From Patescibacteria group bacterium (GTDB taxonomy: Bacteria; Patescibacteriota; Microgenomatia; UBA10105; UBA927), in NCBI GenBank assembly GCA_003545435.1, contig DPYI01000064.1:509-6326 (forward strand): a stretch of 5,818 nt of DNA, read 5' to 3'. Below the pieces are notes generated by a model. The model searched no databases. It worked only from the letters and a program-made list of their open reading frames with translations, and was not told the origin of the DNA. Each line of letters begins with the position of its first letter. Position 1 is the first letter of the stretch. The translations under genes were made by a program, and so were the position numbers. Shown here in pieces: positions 1 through 4,942 of the stretch.

Positions 1-38
1 TTGGCAAAGTCCAAAACTTTCGGATTTATCGAGTTCAT
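1..38 (-). CDS. Possible start of a gene running off the left edge
   Basis: An ATG at 38-36 on the minus strand opens a frame that stays open to the window edge and reads MNSINPKVLDFA. It lies 45 nt downstream of the stop of the hypothetical gene at 83-388 and in the same direction, so it could be the next gene of a transcription unit. No good ribosome site is visible; there is only a weak TAGGTAG 9-15 nt upstream. Twelve codons cannot establish a gene. A competing reading is a plus-strand gene ending at 95 (frame 3, open from base 3). Confidence 0.25.
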   Translation of the reverse strand, partial: MNSINPKVLDFA

Positions 39-82
39 ACTAATTTACTACCTATAAAGGAACAACCTTTTAGGTGGGAGCA

Positions 83-388
83 TTATTTGACAATGTAACC
101 GCCGTTTTCTACACCGACCTCTTCAATATGCACGATTCTTTCAGGATATACTGCTTGCCAGTAATCACAGTCTGCTTGAGCTCCTTCCCACCGTTCTGGC
201 CACCACTCATCCGTTCCTTTTTTCGACCAAGGTTTCCCGAGAAACGTCGGCCCCCTGCGTTGATCCGAACTGCTATTATTGGGAGATGGTGCGGATGATT
301 CAGTTGGATTGGGGTGAAGAAGGTCGTCAATAGCCGCTCTGACTCGATCCCGTGAACCTATTTGATTTTCAATACTTATTATGTTCAT
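83..388 (-). CDS. Hypothetical protein, 101 aa
   Basis: I do not recognise this protein. It has a charged N-terminus (MNIISIENQIGSRDRVRAAI), a Pro/Ser/Asn-rich low-complexity middle (about residues 26-45), and a tryptophan-rich stretch (W54, then WW and W pairs through about residue 77). The C-terminus is acidic and hydrophobic and ends in GGYIVK. No signal peptide or membrane segment is seen, so it is probably cytosolic. The stop is TAA. No clear Shine-Dalgarno sequence precedes the ATG. A weak -10-like TACCAT (395-400, minus) ends 6 nt upstream. The opposite-strand ORF at 74-298 is rich in Phe, Pro and Arg and looks like a shadow. The composition and the aromatic C-terminal half make this a plausible small protein, but its reality is not certain. 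Confidence 0.5.
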   Translation of the reverse strand: MNIISIENQIGSRDRVRAAIDDLLHPNPTESSAPSPNNSSSDQRRGPTFLGKPWSKKGTDEWWPERWEGAQADCDYWQAVYPERIVHIEEVGVENGGYIVK

Positions 389-604
389 GAGGCTATGGTA
401 CTACAAATCCATTTTTTTTTCGATACCTGAAGATAAAAATTTATTTCTCTATCATTTGACATCAGACTATCTCCAGCGGAAAAAGGCGGAAATTAGATTT
501 TTGGAGGGTTGAAGAGGAGAAAAGTGTTATCAGTCACTCATCTTAACTGCTAAAAGACCATAAAAGCTGTTCCACCGCCTTATTCAATGCGGATCAAACA
601 TTCC
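389..604. other. Intergenic region upstream of the CoA gene
   Basis: This is AT-rich DNA between the divergent 101-aa and CoA genes. It holds a run of nine T (about 412-420) and purine-rich GGAGGG / GAGGAG stretches near 502-520 that are not followed by a usable start. I see no gene, RNA or terminator that can be supported. Confidence 0.5.
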
Positions 605-613
605 TGCTATAAT
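605..613 (+). promoter_or_regulatory. Extended -10 promoter of the CoA gene, leaderless
   Basis: TGCTATAAT at 605-613 is a perfect extended -10 element (TG-N-TATAAT). No convincing -35 box lies 16-18 nt upstream, as is common for extended -10 promoters. Transcription would begin about 7 nt downstream, around 620-623, which is at or next to the ATG at 623. The mRNA would then lack a 5' leader and a ribosome site. The box lies inside the longer ORF that could start at 587, which argues against that earlier start. Confidence 0.7.
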
Positions 614-622
614 ACACGTCAT

Positions 623-1774
623 ATGAAGTACACATCGGTTGTCTGCGGCGGAACATTTGACCGGCTCCATACGGGCCACCAGAGCCTCCTTGAGAAGGCA
701 TTTTCCGTCGGAGATCATGTGACCATCGGCTTAACGACAGATGAGTATGTAAAAAATCTCAAATCTCAAAATAATAATGCAAAACAAATAAAAAAAATAG
801 TTGCATATCAGGATCGGAAGCGCATTCTTGAAGCGTGGCTGAATGATCAGGGGTGGGATGGGCGATACACCATCGTCCCGATTGACGACTCGTATGGCCC
901 GACCCTCCTTCGTCCCGCCATGGCGGGACTACGGACGGGCAAGCTTCCTGATTTTGACGCGATTGTGGTAAGTTCGGAAACCCGAAAAACCGCAGAAGCC
1001 ATAAACACTCTCCGCAAAGAAAAAGGATTGCATGCGTTGAAAATAATAGAAATTCCCATGATTCCTGCGGAAGATCTTCGCAGTGTTTCCTCAACCCGGG
1101 TGCGCAGCGGTGACATTGATACTAATGGCAGATTAATCCTTCCTGATAACCTCCGGCCGGAATTGAAAAAACCAATCGGTATTGTTATTTCCGAAAGACA
1201 ATTGTTTCAGGTTCTGGAAAAAGACACGGGAAAAATAGTTATTACGGTCGGGGATATGACGACGGAGAAATTACTTACTCACGGGGTGAGGCCAACCCTT
1301 TCCATTATTGATTTTCAGATGAAACGGAAGCCGTTCCTGTGGGATACGGAGCTGTATGGAAAGTTGGTACAGAATGCAGTAATTCACGAGGTGAGAAGCG
1401 GCCCGGGATATATCAGCAGGGATGCAATTCAGGTAATACAGCATTGGGCAACCACAATTCACACACCCTTTAAAGGTGTCACCTTGCAAGGTGTACATAG
1501 TAATCTACCAAATACCGTCATTATCGTTGACGGAGAGGAGGATTTGCTTGTGTTACCGGTTCTTGTGGAGGCGCCGATTGGCAGCATAGTATATTACGGC
1601 CAGCCCCGATTAGATCGGAGCCAGCCTCCAACAAACCCGATTCGAGATAGTCAAATGCGTACAGAATTGCATAGAGGTGGTATAATACAGGTCCTTGTGA
1701 CAGAAAAGAAGAAACAGTACGCGCGTGTATTGTTACATAAATTTATTACGAAATATGATAGAGAAAAAAATTGA
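623..1774 (+). CDS. Fused archaeal-type phosphopantetheine adenylyltransferase / GTP-dependent dephospho-CoA kinase
   Basis: This single chain of 383 aa should catalyse the last two cytosolic steps of coenzyme A synthesis. Residues 1-180 are an archaeal-type PPAT (COG1019, nucleotidyltransferase fold). The nucleotide-binding GGTFDRLHTGH is at 9-19 with the HxGH signature at 16-19, and a C-terminal SSTRVRSG motif is at 156-163. Residues from about 184 are DUF359 (COG1909), the family of GTP-dependent dephospho-CoA kinase known from Thermococcus kodakarensis. Its hallmarks here are VGDMTTEKLL (209-218), RPTLSIID (223-230), DGEEDLLVLP (303-312) and EAPIGSIVYYGQP (316-328). The start at 623 is chosen because an extended -10 box lies just upstream and because GGTFD normally sits near residue 10. 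Two segments look inserted: 44-58 (A-rich codons) and 96-107 (a palindrome). A small ORF overlaps its end. Confidence 0.9.
   Translation: MKYTSVVCGGTFDRLHTGHQSLLEKAFSVGDHVTIGLTTDEYVKNLKSQNNNAKQIKKIVAYQDRKRILEAWLNDQGWDGRYTIVPIDDSYGPTLLRPAMAGLRTGKLPDFDAIVVSSETRKTAEAINTLRKEKGLHALKIIEIPMIPAEDLRSVSSTRVRSGDIDTNGRLILPDNLRPELKKPIGIVISERQLFQVLEKDTGKIVITVGDMTTEKLLTHGVRPTLSIIDFQMKRKPFLWDTELYGKLVQNAVIHEVRSGPGYISRDAIQVIQHWATTIHTPFKGVTLQGVHSNLPNTVIIVDGEEDLLVLPVLVEAPIGSIVYYGQPRLDRSQPPTNPIRDSQMRTELHRGGIIQVLVTEKKKQYARVLLHKFITKYDREKN
751..800 (+). repeat. A-rich simple repeat inside the PPAT domain
   Basis: AAATCTCAAATCTCAAA (754-770) contains two copies of AAATCTC and leads into a stretch that is almost all A. 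It encodes roughly residues 44-58 (KNLKSQNNNAKQIKK), which fall between the GLTTDEY strand-helix and the AYQDRKR helix. In the PPAT sequences I remember this connection is only a few residues, so the segment looks like an in-frame insertion. The family comparison is from memory. Confidence 0.5.
906..935. repeat. Palindromic element inserted in frame in the PPAT domain
   Basis: GTCCCGCCATGGCGGGAC at 912-929 is a perfect 18-bp palindrome. TCC/GGA arms outside it (906-908 and 933-935) extend it imperfectly to 30 bp. It encodes RPAMAGLRTG (97-106), between DDSYGPTLL and PDFDAIVVS. In archaeal PPATs these two blocks are normally nearly adjacent. It is much richer in GC than the surrounding gene. 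The pattern is like the Rickettsia palindromic elements that insert in frame into genes. Confidence 0.7.
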
Positions 1775-1946
1775 AATACCAACGGGCGCTGAATTGCAGA
1801 TAGGAGCCCATTCAGATGGAGATGTTTTTTGGGTTAATGAAAGGTTTACAGCAACAGTAGTTTCCGAAGACCGAGAAGGTCATGCGCTTATTATTGATGT
1901 TCCGTCAGATCCACCGTCGTCCGCCCATCTTCCTCTCCCCGAATAA
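1755..1946 (+). CDS. Small hypothetical protein, 63 aa
   Basis: The frame MIEKKIEIPTGAELQIG... overlaps the last 20 nt of the CoA gene (stop 1774) in another frame and ends at TAA, 13 nt before the convergent SIMPL stop. The protein is acidic, has alternating polar and hydrophobic residues suggesting beta strands, and ends in a Pro/Ser tail (PSDPPSSAHLPLPE). There is no signal peptide or membrane segment. The overlap would fit translational coupling, since there is no clear ribosome site. I chose the ATG at 1755 because an earlier start at 1725 would extend the overlap to 50 nt. The function is unknown, and the ORF could be spurious. Confidence 0.5.
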   Translation: MIEKKIEIPTGAELQIGAHSDGDVFWVNERFTATVVSEDREGHALIIDVPSDPPSSAHLPLPE

Positions 1947-1959
1947 GCAGGAGCGTCAT

Positions 1960-2739
1960 TTACTTCCACTTCGGCAGTTCAAACCGGAACACATCCCTCA
2001 GCTTAAATGTTACGGTCACGCTTTTTCGGATGGTTTCACTTCCGGGCTGCATATCAGACCCGCCCCCCATTCCTTCGCCTCTGAGAAGCGCCATGGGGCC
2101 TTGCTGGGTTGTCCCTTCAGAGATGGTGATGATTGGGCCAAGTTTTTTCCCTGCGGCTTTTGCCAGGAGATCTGCTTTTTTGCGCGCGTCCCCAACAGCA
2201 GAAGAGAGGAGTGCTCTTCCCGAGGCGCTTTCCTCGTCTAGGGTGAAGTTCGGACCATAGACGGAGGTGGCGCCTGTTTTACTGAGTATATCCGCAAGAG
2301 CTCCGGCTTTCTTTGCGTCCCGAAGAGTGATTTCTATAGAATTACTGACCCGCCATGCGCCGGGCCTTCGTTTTTGAGATCCCCGTTCTGTGTACGTTTC
2401 TTCTTCCTGGTAGATGGAGAGATTTTGCGTTTTTACATCAGACGCAGGGATGCCGAAATTTTTCACTGCACTTGTTATCGTCGCAATTTTTTGATTTGTT
2501 TCATCAATTGCCTGTTCCTTCTTGTCCTTGACAATCGTTACTGCAGCAGTAAACGACGCCCGTTTATTTTCCTCCTCCGTTTGGGCTTCACCGACAACTG
2601 TCACAGTAGAAGAGGTGCTCAGGGCAAACGTCCCCCAGTTGATAAACCGCCACGGCAGGAAAAACGCGCCGATGATGACGAGTGCAAGAAGAATGATGCT
2701 TGCGGACAAAAGATACTGGATCAAGCGTTTGGGATTCAT
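1960..2739 (-). CDS. SIMPL domain (DUF541/YggE-like) membrane-anchored protein
   Basis: The protein is 259 aa. A basic MNPKR start is followed by one hydrophobic helix (about 6-28), so the remainder (about 40-259) should be exported and either anchored or released. VTVVGEAQ (46-52) opens the SIMPL domain. A helical, Lys/Ala-rich middle follows, then ITISEG (204-209), a Gly/Met-rich linker and a closing strand SVTVTFKL (240-247), all typical of the family. SIMPL proteins form oligomeric envelope assemblies, and their role is generally obscure. The ATG at 2739 is chosen because AGGAGGA lies 9 nt upstream and a good promoter precedes it. The longer ORF from 2790 would begin inside the -35 box. 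The gene is monocistronic, divergent from the GalT-like gene and convergent with the 63-aa ORF. Confidence 0.88.
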   Translation of the reverse strand: MNPKRLIQYLLSASIILLALVIIGAFFLPWRFINWGTFALSTSSTVTVVGEAQTEEENKRASFTAAVTIVKDKKEQAIDETNQKIATITSAVKNFGIPASDVKTQNLSIYQEEETYTERGSQKRRPGAWRVSNSIEITLRDAKKAGALADILSKTGATSVYGPNFTLDEESASGRALLSSAVGDARKKADLLAKAAGKKLGPIITISEGTTQQGPMALLRGEGMGGGSDMQPGSETIRKSVTVTFKLRDVFRFELPKWK

Positions 2740-2748
2740 ATGTTGGAT

Positions 2749-2755
2749 TCCTCCT
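2749..2755 (-). promoter_or_regulatory. Strong ribosome binding site of the SIMPL gene
   Basis: AGGAGGA on the minus strand with a 9-nt spacer to the ATG at 2739. It is the best ribosome site in the window and decides the start over the ATG at 2790. The two plus-strand enzyme genes have no such site. Confidence 0.9.
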
Positions 2756-2762
2756 AGTATCC

Positions 2763-2790
2763 ATGATAGAGGAATGGCGGACGTTGTCAA
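2763..2790 (-). promoter_or_regulatory. Sigma70-type promoter of the SIMPL gene
   Basis: On the minus strand a perfect -35 TTGACA (2785-2790) is followed by a 16-nt spacer and TATCAT (2763-2768, one mismatch to TATAAT). Transcription would begin near 2756, giving a leader of about 17 nt that contains the AGGAGGA site. Confidence 0.8.
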
Positions 2791-2817
2791 ATAGGGGGTG
2801 TGCGAGCAAAGGTTCTA

Positions 2818-2935
2818 AATTCGAAGCACGAAATCCGAAATACGAAACATGTGATAAACAAATTCTAATGTTTTAAACATTTAAAATTGGAATTTGGAAT
2901 TTGTTTCGAATTTCGAGATTCGGATTTTGAATTTT
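2818..2935. repeat. Long imperfect AT-rich palindrome
   Basis: The core arms CAAATTC (2859-2865) and GAATTTG (2890-2896) enclose a small inner palindrome, TGTTTTAAACA. Outer arms also match: CGAAAC (2843-2848) pairs with GTTTCG (2903-2908). CGAAATCCGAAAT-like repeats on the left answer ATTTCGAGATTCGGATTT-like repeats on the right. The element fills the space between the SIMPL promoter and the GalT-like -10 box. It resembles short dispersed intergenic elements of metagenome-derived bacteria (from memory). It could fold as a cruciform or hairpin. Confidence 0.7.
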
Positions 2936-2941
2936 TATTTA

Positions 2942-2950
2942 TGTTATAGT
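2942..2950 (+). promoter_or_regulatory. Extended -10 promoter of the GalT-like gene, leaderless
   Basis: TGTTATAGT at 2942-2950 fits TG-N-TATAAT with one mismatch. It ends 8 nt before the ATG at 2959, so transcription would begin about 2 nt before or at the start codon. The geometry nearly equals that of the CoA gene (9 nt). No Shine-Dalgarno sequence is present. Confidence 0.65.
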
Positions 2951-2958
2951 ACTTGTAT

Positions 2959-3846
2959 ATGGCCAAATATGTTCCGGACATCAAAACCCAGCGGTGGGTG
3001 ATTATTTCTCCATCTAGAACCAAACGTCCCTATGAAGAGGAAAATTCAGAATCTAAAATTCAGAATTCAGAATTAAAAAAACAGAATGTTTGTCCTTTTT
3101 GTCCGGGCAATGAAGGGATGACCCCGCCTGAAGTGTACCGGATGGGAACAGGAGCTCCGGATCAGCCAGGCTGGGAAGTGCGGGTGGTCCCGAATAAATA
3201 CCCGATTACCGATATCCACGAGGTCATCATCCACTCCGTAAGCGATACGGATGATATTGAAGAACTCTCATTGGAACAGGTGACGAAGATATTTACTGCA
3301 TACCGCGACCGGTACCGCGCCAATCAGGAGATGGGCCAGGTGATGATTTTCTGCAACCACGGCTTAGGAGCAGGAGCCAGTCTTAATCATCCTCATAGCC
3401 AGCTGGTGGTCGTGCCCAACCAAATTAACCTGGACGCGGTGGAGATGGAGCCGATTAATAATGTGGTAGAGGAAAATACCAACTTTGTTACATACTGTCC
3501 GGATTTCTCCCAATGGCCGTTTGAAGTGTGGATTGCTCCAAAAATAAAAGAGAAACGGTTTGGCGAAGTAACGGATACGGAACTGCCGGATTTGGCAAAA
3601 GTCGTCAAAGACGGACTGAAAAAAATTCAAATAGCATTATCTGACCCCCTCAATGCGACGCTCTATGAAGCTAAGCATTTAGTGTACAACTACTACATTT
3701 ATCACGGGAAAAATTGGTTCTTGCGGATTATCCCCAGGGCTATCCATCGGGCTGGGTTTGAGCTGGGGACCGGACTGTCGGTAAACGTGATGGATCCCAC
3801 CAAGGCCTCAGAGTGGCTCGTCAAAGCAGGGAAGCCGGAAGGATAA
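2959..3846 (+). CDS. GalT-like nucleotidyltransferase (galactose-1-phosphate uridylyltransferase family)
   Basis: The protein is 295 aa and belongs to the GalT branch of the HIT superfamily (COG1085). GalT exchanges UMP between UDP-glucose and galactose-1-phosphate through a uridylylated histidine. Visible features are an RWVIISPSR start (12-20), a zinc-type pair CPFC (45-48) followed by PGNE, and VVPNKYP. The active-site block is NHGLGAGASLNHPHSQ, with HPH at 144-146 and the nucleophile expected at H146. The C-terminal half has PFEVWIAPK and RAGFELGTGLSVN. The usual C-terminal HWHIE-type motif is replaced by NWFLRI (252-257), so the true substrate may not be galactose-1-phosphate. The ATG at 2959 is preferred over TTG at 2953 because of the promoter. 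Residues 29-41 are a repeat-derived insertion. The gene stops 3 nt before the convergent small-protein operon ends. Confidence 0.85.
   Translation: MAKYVPDIKTQRWVIISPSRTKRPYEEENSESKIQNSELKKQNVCPFCPGNEGMTPPEVYRMGTGAPDQPGWEVRVVPNKYPITDIHEVIIHSVSDTDDIEELSLEQVTKIFTAYRDRYRANQEMGQVMIFCNHGLGAGASLNHPHSQLVVVPNQINLDAVEMEPINNVVEENTNFVTYCPDFSQWPFEVWIAPKIKEKRFGEVTDTELPDLAKVVKDGLKKIQIALSDPLNATLYEAKHLVYNYYIYHGKNWFLRIIPRAIHRAGFELGTGLSVNVMDPTKASEWLVKAGKPEG
3043..3087 (+). repeat. ATTCAGAAT repeats inside the GalT-like gene
   Basis: ATTCAGAAT occurs at 3044-3052, 3058-3066 and 3065-3073 (the last two overlap), followed by an A-run. It encodes the polar stretch NSESKIQNSELKK (29-41), directly before the CPFC zinc motif where family members vary in length. 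The low complexity and the change in composition point to an in-frame insertion of a simple repeat. Confidence 0.6.
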
Positions 3847-3849
3847 TTT

Positions 3850-4203
3850 TTACAGTTCAATCGTTATCTCGGTCGGTATTGCGTCTGGTGTTGCACTTGG
3901 TATTGCATCGTGAACGACTTGAAACATTCGATCTTGTGGTTCACCGGATTTTTCCACTGTGAGATTGACTGTTTGCCCCGGCGCTATCTCTATTCCTTCT
4001 ATAGGCACAACATGTTGCGTTAGACTTTCCCGGTAGAGATCATTTATTAACTCTACTTTATATGCGGTGACAGGTCCTTTTGGGTCTGGTGAATGTTTGA
4101 ATACGAGACCATCTCCAACACTCGCCTCCCGAAAACCGAGATTGTGATTTATCGTAAGCGATGTTCTTTTTCCTTTGTCTTCATAAATATATGTCTCTGT
4201 CAT
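3850..4203 (-). CDS. Small paralogous-family protein, last operon gene, 117 aa
   Basis: Unrecognised family. It shares a block order with its three neighbours: INH (18-20), a G-D-x-LVFKHS block ending at H37, GPVTAY (43-48), IEIAPGQ (71-77) then a hydrophobic strand, and VVH (96-98). It is predicted beta-rich and cytosolic, with no signal peptide or membrane segment. The tail carries a three-fold four-residue repeat DAIP-SATP-DAIP (99-110), encoded by three 12-nt repeats. Start: the ATG overlaps the upstream stop as ATGA (4200-4203) and AAAGGAG lies upstream, so translation is likely coupled. The stop is TAA, 3 nt from the convergent GalT-like stop, with no terminator between. It aligns best with the 90-aa neighbour. 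The function is unknown. Confidence 0.75.
   Translation of the reverse strand: MTETYIYEDKGKRTSLTINHNLGFREASVGDGLVFKHSPDPKGPVTAYKVELINDLYRESLTQHVVPIEGIEIAPGQTVNLTVEKSGEPQDRMFQVVHDAIPSATPDAIPTEITIEL
3875..3910 (-). repeat. Three 12-nt tandem repeats in the 117-aa gene
   Basis: On the plus strand GGTATTGCGTCT, GGTGTTGCACTT and GGTATTGCATCG follow each other without gaps. On the minus strand they encode DAIP, SATP and DAIP near the C-terminus, a flexible tail that the paralogues lack. Confidence 0.75.
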
Positions 4204-4568
4204 ATCTCTCCTTTCTCTGGGCAGAAATTGTGAGTAACTCTGACTTTTGTGAATCCGCAGAACAGTCTCAATTTCAGTTCTTGCGTTTTTCCTGGGGGTA
4301 TGTTTACAGCTCCTTCTATGGGAACATAAGCAACTTCAGGGAGGTATGAAAGAACATGATTGACATTGACCCTTTTTTTCACTGTGATAACATCTTCAGG
4401 GACATCAGACAGTGAATGTTCGGGATCATCGCCAGTCCATGGTATGTGTTCGAGTGCTATGCCTTTTTCGGGGTCAGCCATTCCCCAGAATTGATGATTC
4501 TTATCAACTTCACCAACAGTTTTCTTTTGTTCTGCTTTTCCTTGTATTTCTATTATTCCTTTTCCCAT
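4200..4568 (-). CDS. Small paralogous-family protein, 122 aa
   Basis: Unrecognised. It begins MGKGIIEIQG and carries the family blocks: NH (24-25), GIALEH (36-41), a longer acidic insert (TGDDPEHSLSDVPEDV), PIEG (83-86), NIPPGK (89-94), a hydrophobic strand, and VTH (111-113). C104, H113 and C116 (C..VTHNFC) could bind a metal, but only this copy has the cysteines. No signal peptide or membrane segment is seen. The start is 2 nt after the upstream stop, with GAAAGGA overlapping that stop as its ribosome site. Its own stop overlaps the next start as ATGA. Its first 20 nt nearly match the sequence at 4884-4903 upstream of the 90-aa gene, evidence that the two genes are copies. Confidence 0.75.
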   Translation of the reverse strand: MGKGIIEIQGKAEQKKTVGEVDKNHQFWGMADPEKGIALEHIPWTGDDPEHSLSDVPEDVITVKKRVNVNHVLSYLPEVAYVPIEGAVNIPPGKTQELKLRLFCGFTKVRVTHNFCPEKGEI

Positions 4569-4570
4569 AT

Positions 4571-4843
4571 TTATCCTTTCATACCGCCGGGGGTATCTAA
4601 CGGTTTCTCCTCTGGTGCGCTTGTAAAGTGAATAACATTGATTTCTTCTCCGCCGACAGTCAATGGCTTTACTTGTCCAGGTTCAATCTCAAAGTTAGAT
4701 ATGTGTATATCTTTATACTCAAAGTTAGTTCCATTCTTAGGATCTCTAACGAGCGTGTGGATAAAACCAGTGATTGGTCCGTCGTTCTTTTCTGAATGGA
4801 CAAGTCTGAGATCGCCGAGTGTAAATTTGGTTCTTGAAGGCAT
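4571..4843 (-). CDS. Small paralogous-family protein, probably 5'-truncated, 90 aa
   Basis: From the ATG at 4843 the product is MPSRTKFTLGDLRLVHS..., with GDLRLVHS (10-17), GPITGF (22-27), VRDPKNGT (32-39), FEIEPGQ (51-57) and NVIH (69-72). VRDP-x2-GT also occurs in the 83-aa neighbour, and GD..LV.HS with GP[IV]T occurs in the 117-aa one. No ribosome site precedes 4843. The same frame continues upstream through an INH motif to a TAG and then to ATG 4903, where it reads MGEGII. The full-length gene therefore probably began at 4903. The 90-aa form would be a remnant or a restart product lacking the INH strand. The function is unknown. Confidence 0.6.
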   Translation of the reverse strand: MPSRTKFTLGDLRLVHSEKNDGPITGFIHTLVRDPKNGTNFEYKDIHISNFEIEPGQVKPLTVGGEEINVIHFTSAPEEKPLDTPGGMKG

Positions 4844-4903
4844 CGCATGATTGATTTGACCAAGGATGTAACCTTCTTTGTTCTATATTATTCCTTCTCC
4901 CAT
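4844..4903 (-). pseudogene. Broken 5' part of the 90-aa gene, in-frame TAG at codon 7
   Basis: ATG 4903 gives M-G-E-G-I-I, then TAG (4883-4885), then N-K-E-G-Y-I-L-G-Q-I-N-H-A into MPSRTKF, all in one frame. MGEGII matches MGKGII of the 122-aa gene, in bases as well as residues. INH matches the 117-aa gene (18-20), and the distance from start to GD equals that of the 117-aa gene (G30, D31). These agreements say that the stretch is or was coding. Only a weak GAAAGAAAAG precedes ATG 4903. A TA expansion relative to the 122-aa gene (AATAATAGAA versus AATAATATAGAA) may have produced the stop. Confidence 0.6.
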
Positions 4904-4923
4904 ATTTTCTTTTCTTTCGGGCA

Positions 4924-4936
4924 GGGGAACATCCCC
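4924..4936. repeat. Small GC hairpin after the 83-aa gene
   Basis: GGGGAACATCCCC is a perfect 5-bp stem with a 3-nt loop, 7 nt past the TAA of the 83-aa gene. On the plus strand it is followed by TTTGTTTT. In the operon direction no T-run follows, so it is more likely an mRNA processing, attenuation or stability element than a terminator. Confidence 0.4.
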
Positions 4937-4942
4937 TTTGTT

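Noticed and set aside
74..298. Plus-strand ORF of 74 aa at the left
   Set aside because: It overlaps the minus-strand 101-aa ORF along almost its full length, is Phe/Pro/Arg-rich with no recognisable motif, and has no ribosome site. It is treated as a shadow.
587..622. Earlier start at 587 for the CoA gene
   Set aside because: The added 12 residues contain the extended -10 box, there is no ribosome site, and PPAT proteins begin close to the GGTFD motif.
1755..1946. 63-aa ORF as a fifth member of the paralogue array
   Set aside because: IEIPTG recalls IEIAPG of the 117-aa protein, but the closing V-x-H strand and mid-protein His are absent and the match is too short.
2740..2790. Earlier start at 2790 for the SIMPL gene
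   Set aside because: It would begin inside the -35 box and bypass a strong AGGAGGA site placed correctly for ATG 2739.
4924..4942. Rho-independent terminator after the 83-aa gene
   Set aside because: The stem is only 5 bp, and the T-rich stretch lies on the wrong side for the operon. No plus-strand gene ends there.
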